This document shows positions 59,429 through 64,000 of a DNA stretch of 64,000 bases, piece by piece. The notes under the pieces are model-generated. The model made no database searches. It was not told the DNA's origin and saw only the letters and a program-made list of their open reading frames with translations. The stretch is from contig NZ_JARVWW010000006.1 in assembly GCF_029846715.1 (NCBI RefSeq), positions 62,001 through 126,000 on the forward strand, given 5' to 3'. Positions within the stretch are counted from its first letter, which is position 1; every line of letters begins with the position of its first letter. Made by a program: the position numbers and the translations under genes. The DNA comes from Bradyrhizobium nivariense. Lineage in GTDB: Bacteria; Pseudomonadota; Alphaproteobacteria; Rhizobiales; Xanthobacteraceae.

Positions 59429-59671
59429 TCAATCGATCGCCAGGCATTCTTCCAGGGCAGGCTTCTCGTGGCCGCGACGCGCCCACGCCTGAACGGCGAA
59501 GGCGAGTTGGTGCTGACTCACCGCCGCGTCCGCGACGGAAGCCCGTGCCGTCTCGATGGGCTTTGTGATCACGCCGGAGTTCACGACTCCTGCGTCGATT
59601 GCCAAGAACGATATTGCGACAACCGCCACCGCAGATGCGATAGCCATTCTCGTCCAGTCGGATTGCGGCAT
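59429..59671 (-). CDS. Small membrane-anchored protein, 80 aa
   Basis: MPQSDWTRMAIASAVAVVAI and a hydrophobic stretch to about residue 30 suggest a signal anchor, followed by an Ala-rich helical domain (AAVSQHQLAFAVQAWARRGH). No family recognised. Confidence 0.6.
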   Translation of the reverse strand: MPQSDWTRMAIASAVAVVAISFLAIDAGVVNSGVITKPIETARASVADAAVSQHQLAFAVQAWARRGHEKPALEECLAID

Positions 59672-59896
59672 CGAAGTCCTTATCGGGCGTACGTCGCTCG
59701 GCGCATAGATAGGGCTCGTTTGCCCGGATCAAAGCCCGGGGGCGCGGCTGCCCACGCGTTCGTGAAGGACAGCGGATTTTGCAGGTGCGCGTCGTAGACC
59801 GGGCTCACGATGAACGCCGGCGCATCGAGTCCCCTGCGCGCCGGAAGAGCTCGCCGGGCGAGCCAAGAGGATGTCCCCGGAGGATGAGACTGAAAA

Positions 59897-59973
59897 TGGC
59901 GATCCCGGCAGGAATCGAACCTGCAACCCTCAGAGTAGAAATCTGATGCTCTATCCAGTTGAGCTACGGGACC
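59897..59973 (-). tRNA. tRNA-Arg (anticodon UCU)
   Basis: On the minus strand GGTCCCG pairs with CGGGATC (one G-U), and the anticodon stem TCAGA/TCTGA encloses TTTCTAC (anticodon TCT). The T-loop is GGTTCGATTCC and CCA is encoded (59899-59897). Confidence 0.97.
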
Positions 59974-60376
59974 GTCTTGAGCCGCCCTGGTTTGGGGCCA
60001 GCTGTTCATCTACCATGCCAATATGAAAAATATCGTCTTTCGCCAAGCCTGAACCGAACCGTTTTCCTCGAAGCCGCGACAAAGCGGAACGGCGGGGTGT
60101 CAGGGTGCCGGGTTGAGCGGCAGCGTACTGGACGATGGATCACATCGCCGGGAGCGCTGGCCAGCTTCCGGGACACGGCCGCCGGTCGACTGGTTCGGTA
60201 TTGCTGCGCCATCAGGACGGCGTGCGCGGCGGTATCTTGATCGGTCTCCTCTGGGCTTGCCTTGCCATGGCAAATGCGACGATCTGCACCTTTGGTTCCA
60301 TCGCCTTGAGTCCGTCACCTTTCCGCGCACTTCATGCGCCAGCGGGCGTTCGTCCGCGATTTCCGGGAGTCCATCC
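59974..60376. other. Intergenic region upstream of the alpha-2-macroglobulin gene
   Basis: A 403-base stretch between tRNA-Arg and the large gene. No coding frame with sensible composition, no integrase gene and no repeat family was recognised. Confidence 0.5.
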
Positions 60377-63300
60377 ATGATCGGTCTGGTTCGCGCCGTC
60401 ACACTCTGCGCCACGCTGGCGTTCGGTCTTGTGGCCGCGCACGCGGCGGACAAGGCGTTCAAGCGGGACGACCTCGCTGATTCCGCGATCAAGCTGGAGG
60501 CGCAGATCAAGGGCGAGGCCGGGCCGGTTGCGAAGACCACCGCGATGCTGCGCACCGACGCTGACGCCGCCTTCCGGCGCAACGATTACCGCACCGGCCT
60601 GTCGGTGCTCGGCCAGATCGCCGCGACCGCGCCGGAGGACGCCGGCAACTGGCTGCGCCTGGCAAAAGTCATCTTCCAGATCACGCCGAAGAGCTCGAGC
60701 GAGCAGACTTTCCTGCTGGAGCGCGCCTCGACTGCCGCCTACATCGCCTACCAGCGTGCCGGCAATGCGGGCGAGGAGGCCGACGCGCTCGCGGTGCTCG
60801 GCAAGTCGCTGTCCGAACGGAAACTGTGGCGGCCGGCGCTGGATGCGCTGCGGCTGTCGCTTGACATGCGCGAGGTCGCCGACGTCCGCGGCCAATATGA
60901 GAAGATGCGCGACGAGCACGGTTTTCGGCTGCTCGACTACACCGTGGACTCGGACTCGGCGAGCCCGCGCGCCTGCTTCCAATTCTCGGAGGAATTGGCG
61001 AAACGCACCGATTTCGCGCCGTACCTGGCGCTGGCGGGCCAGGACAAGCCGGCGCTGTCGGCCGAGGGCAAGCAGCTCTGCGTCGACGGGCTGAAGCATG
61101 GCGAGCGCTACAACGTCAATCTGCGCGCCGGCCTGCCGTCCACCGTGAAGGAAGGCCTGCCGAAATCGGCCGAGTTCAACATCTATGTGCGCGACCGCAA
61201 GCCCTTCGTGCGTTTCAACAGCCGCGCCTATGTGCTGCCGAAGACCGGCCAGCGCGGCATTCCCGTGGTCAGCGTCAATACGCCCGCGGTCAACATCAAC
61301 GTGTTCCGGATCGGCGATCGCAATCTGATCAACACGGTGGTCGATAGCGATTTCCAGAAGACGCTGTCGAAATATCAGCTCAGCGATCTCGGCGGCGAGC
61401 GCGGTGTGAAAGTCTGGACCGGCGAGCTCGCGACCGCGATGACGCTGAACCAGGACGTCACCACCGCATTCCCGGTCGACCAGGCGCTCGGCGAGCTCCA
61501 GCCCGGCGTCTACGTGATGACGGCCGCGGCCAAGGGGCCGGGCTCGGACGACGACTACCAGCTCGCCACCCAATGGTTCATCATCTCCGATCTCGGCGTC
61601 ACAGCCTATTCCGGCAATGACGGCGTCCACGTCTTCGTGAATTCGCTGGCGTCGACCGATCCGGTCGGCAAAGCCGAGGTGCGGCTGGTCGCGCGCAACA
61701 ACGAGATTTTGGCCACCCGCAAGACCGACGATTCTGGCCATGTGCTGTTCGAGGCGGGGCTTGCGCGCGGCGAGGGCGGCCTGTCGCCGGCGATGCTCAC
61801 CGTGACCGGCGAGAAGGCCGACTATGCCTTCCTCAGCCTGAAGACCTCCGCGTTCGACCTGTCCGACCGTGGCGTCTCCGGCCGCGCGGTGCCGGCAGGC
61901 GCCGACGCCTTCGTCTATGCCGAGCGCGGCGTCTACCGCTCCAGCGAGACCGTCTATCTCACCGCGCTCTTGCGCGACGGGCAAGGTAACGCCGTCACCG
62001 GCGGGCCGATGACCCTGGTGATCGAGCGCCCTGATGGTGTCGAATTCCGCCGCGCCGTGCTGTCCGACCAGGGTGCCGGCGGACGCTCGTTGTCCGTGCC
62101 GCTCAACTCGGCCGTCCCGACCGGGACCTGGCGGGTGCGCGCCTTCACCGATCCGAAGGGGTCGTCGGTCGGCGAGACCACCTTCATGGTCGAGGACTAC
62201 GTCCCTGACAGGATCGAATTCGACTTGTCTGCCAAGGACAAGCTGATCAAAGCTAACGCTCCAGTGGAGCTTAAGGCGGACGGTCATTTCCTCTATGGCG
62301 CGCCGGCCTCGGGCCTGGCGCTCGAAGGCGACATGCTGGTTGCGCCCGCGTCCGAGCGGCCGGGCTTTGCCGGCTACCAGTTCGGCGTCGCCGACGAGGA
62401 GACCACCTCGAACGAGCGCACGCCGCTGGAGAACCTGCCCGAGGCCGACGCCAACGGCGTTGCGACCTTCCCGGTGACGCTGGACAAGCAGCCCGCCTCG
62501 ACGCGGCCGCAGGAGGCGCAGATTTTCGTCCGCATGGTCGAGACCGGCGGCCGTGCCGTCGAGCGCAAGATCGTGCTGCCGGTCGCACCCGCGGCCGCGA
62601 TGATTGGCATCAAGCCGCTGTTTGGCGACAAGAACGTCGCCGAGGGCGACAAGGCCGATTTCGATGTCGTGTTCGTCTCGCCCGAGGGCGAGAGGCTTCG
62701 CCGCGACGGCCTGCGCTACGAGCTCCTGAAGATGGAGTCGCGCTACCAATGGTATCGCCAGAGCAATTACTGGGAGTACGAGCCGGTCAAGTCGACCTCG
62801 CGCATCTCTGACGGTGACGTGACCGTTGCCGCCGACAAGCCGTCGCGGATCTCGCTGACCCCGCAGCCCGGCCGCTACCGGCTCGACGTCAAGTCGAACG
62901 ACGCTGACGGCCCGGTGACCTCGGTGCAGTTCGACGTCGGCTGGTATTCCGACGGCAGCGCCGACACGCCGGACCTCTTGGAGACCTCGATCGACAAGCC
63001 GCAGTACGCCTCGGGCGACACCATGACCGTCTCGGTCAACGTCCGCAGCGCCGGCAAGCTGACCGTCAACGTGCTTGGCGACCGCCTGCTGACGACGCAG
63101 ACCATCGACGTCAAGGAAGGTACCGCACAGGTGAAGCTCCCGGTCGGCAAGGACTGGGGCACCGGCGCCTATGTGGTAGCGACGCTACGCCGTCCGCTCG
63201 ATGCGGCCGCGCAACGCATGCCGGGCCGGGCGATCGGACTCAAGTGGTTCGGCATCGACAAGCAGACCCGCACGCTCCAGGTGAAGCTGACGCCGCCGGC

Positions 63301-64000
63301 ACTGATTCGGCCGAATGCGATGTTGAAGATCCCGGTCAAGCTCGACGGCCTCAATCCGGGCGAGGACGCCAAGATCGTCATCGCCGCGGTCGACGTCGGC
63401 ATCCTCAACCTCACCAATTACAAGCCGCCGGCGCCGGACGACTATTATCTCGGCCAGCGCCGCCTGAGCGCGGAGATCCGCGATCTCTATGGGCAACTGA
63501 TCGACGGCATGTCGGGTACGCGCGGGCAGATCAAGTCCGGCGGCGACGCCGGTGCCGCCGAGCTCCAGGGCTCGCCGCCCGCGCAAAAGCCGCTCGCGCT
63601 CTATTCGGGCATCGTCACCGTCGCCGCCGACGGTACCGCAGAAGTGAGCTTCGACATTCCGGAGTTCGCCGGGACCGCGCGCGTGATGGCGGTGGCGTGG
63701 ACCGCGACAAAGCTCGGCCGTGCCAACACGGATGTGGTGATCCGCGATCCCGTGGTGCTGACCACGACCCTGCCGCGTTTCCTGCTCAACGGCGACCACG
63801 GCACCGTCAATCTCGAGATCGATAATGTCGAGGGGCAGGCCGGCGATTACGTCATCAACGTGAAGACGGGCGGCCCGGTGAAGATATCAGGCAATCCCGC
63901 AAGCACGGTCAAGCTCGCCGCCAAGCAGCGCAACTCTTTCTCGCTCGCCATCGACGCGACGGCGGCGGGGCAGGCGACGCTCGACGTCGACATCAAGGGG
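60377..64000 (+). CDS. Alpha-2-macroglobulin family protein (3' end outside window)
   Basis: The frame stays open for 1208 codons from ATG 60377 (GGAG 8 bases upstream) to the window end. A signal peptide (MIGLVRAVTLCATLAFGLVA, cleavage near AHAA) precedes a helical N-terminal region and repeated macroglobulin-like domains (AFVYAERGVYRSSETVYLTA, KPQYASGDTMTVSVNVRSAG, KIVIAAVDVGILNLTNYKPP). Bacterial A2Ms trap foreign proteases in the periplasm and are often paired with penicillin-binding protein 1C. The thioester CxEQ, if present, lies beyond 64000. Confidence 0.93.
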   Translation, partial: MIGLVRAVTLCATLAFGLVAAHAADKAFKRDDLADSAIKLEAQIKGEAGPVAKTTAMLRTDADAAFRRNDYRTGLSVLGQIAATAPEDAGNWLRLAKVIFQITPKSSSEQTFLLERASTAAYIAYQRAGNAGEEADALAVLGKSLSERKLWRPALDALRLSLDMREVADVRGQYEKMRDEHGFRLLDYTVDSDSASPRACFQFSEELAKRTDFAPYLALAGQDKPALSAEGKQLCVDGLKHGERYNVNLRAGLPSTVKEGLPKSAEFNIYVRDRKPFVRFNSRAYVLPKTGQRGIPVVSVNTPAVNINVFRIGDRNLINTVVDSDFQKTLSKYQLSDLGGERGVKVWTGELATAMTLNQDVTTAFPVDQALGELQPGVYVMTAAAKGPGSDDDYQLATQWFIISDLGVTAYSGNDGVHVFVNSLASTDPVGKAEVRLVARNNEILATRKTDDSGHVLFEAGLARGEGGLSPAMLTVTGEKADYAFLSLKTSAFDLSDRGVSGRAVPAGADAFVYAERGVYRSSETVYLTALLRDGQGNAVTGGPMTLVIERPDGVEFRRAVLSDQGAGGRSLSVPLNSAVPTGTWRVRAFTDPKGSSVGETTFMVEDYVPDRIEFDLSAKDKLIKANAPVELKADGHFLYGAPASGLALEGDMLVAPASERPGFAGYQFGVADEETTSNERTPLENLPEADANGVATFPVTLDKQPASTRPQEAQIFVRMVETGGRAVERKIVLPVAPAAAMIGIKPLFGDKNVAEGDKADFDVVFVSPEGERLRRDGLRYELLKMESRYQWYRQSNYWEYEPVKSTSRISDGDVTVAADKPSRISLTPQPGRYRLDVKSNDADGPVTSVQFDVGWYSDGSADTPDLLETSIDKPQYASGDTMTVSVNVRSAGKLTVNVLGDRLLTTQTIDVKEGTAQVKLPVGKDWGTGAYVVATLRRPLDAAAQRMPGRAIGLKWFGIDKQTRTLQVKLTPPALIRPNAMLKIPVKLDGLNPGEDAKIVIAAVDVGILNLTNYKPPAPDDYYLGQRRLSAEIRDLYGQLIDGMSGTRGQIKSGGDAGAAELQGSPPAQKPLALYSGIVTVAADGTAEVSFDIPEFAGTARVMAVAWTATKLGRANTDVVIRDPVVLTTTLPRFLLNGDHGTVNLEIDNVEGQAGDYVINVKTGGPVKISGNPASTVKLAAKQRNSFSLAIDATAAGQATLDVDIKG

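Noticed and set aside
60332..62749. Long minus-strand open frame (805 codons) opposite the last gene
   Set aside because: The plus strand encodes a continuous alpha-2-macroglobulin protein with signal peptide and family motifs; the antisense translation has no recognisable feature.

Overview
The window is high-GC chromosomal DNA from an alphaproteobacterium, most likely Bradyrhizobium or a close relative (Nitrobacteraceae, Hyphomicrobiales). The evidence is protein content (DUF3551, DUF6481, DUF2171, DUF2934, HdeD, OpgC, PrsW, ETC complex I NDUFS4-like protein, a leucine-degradation operon, several TRAP transporters), frequent GTG/TTG starts, and dispersed intergenic palindromes typical of that group. 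No rRNA, CRISPR array or replication origin was seen. Three tRNA genes are present: Glu-UUC, Pro-UGG and Arg-UCU.

0-18 kb is mostly housekeeping. It holds a truncated class II aldolase, a lytic transglycosylase, a MarR regulator divergent from an AhpD-like/cupin pair, a periplasmic amino-acid binding protein and an M23 peptidase. It also holds the EF-P module (efp divergent from overlapping epmA-epmB) and aroG (DAHP synthase). aroG is preceded by a leaderless 26-residue peptide ORF containing Tyr-Phe-Trp-Tyr-Phe and a terminator/antiterminator pair, which looks like a complete attenuator. Membrane proteins (HdeD, PrsW), PilZ proteins, a GST and a glyoxalase-fold protein follow.

18.4-23.5 kb is an accessory patch with lower GC. 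It contains an intact REP-associated tyrosine (Y1/HUH) transposase bounded by exact 22-bp inverted repeats, a deleted second copy, and seven copies of the repeat motif. Several copies sit at the broken ends of genes: a truncated conserved gene, an SDR remnant and the deleted transposase. A two-gene operon, Abi_C-type abortive infection protein plus a HEPN-like protein, lies inside and is a candidate defence module. A Bug/TctC binding protein follows.

23.5-38.5 kb carries an acyltransferase, many small conserved proteins, HU, a Sir2 deacylase, a two-domain cold-shock protein, DUF192, OpgC and an Lrp/AsnC regulator. Several genes here and near 54-55 kb have 15-21 bp tandem duplications spanning or abutting their stop codons.

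38.6-45.5 kb is a leucine/isovalerate catabolic unit: an AraC regulator divergent from ivd-mccB-mccA-mvaB. 45.5-53.8 kb holds two DctPQM TRAP transporters. One is linked to a DHDPS-family aldolase and a divergent GntR regulator, with a perfect 23-bp palindrome between them. 54-60 kb is a run of small secreted or membrane proteins plus an unassigned PLP-fold enzyme. The window ends inside a large alpha-2-macroglobulin-family gene with no stop codon before base 64000.
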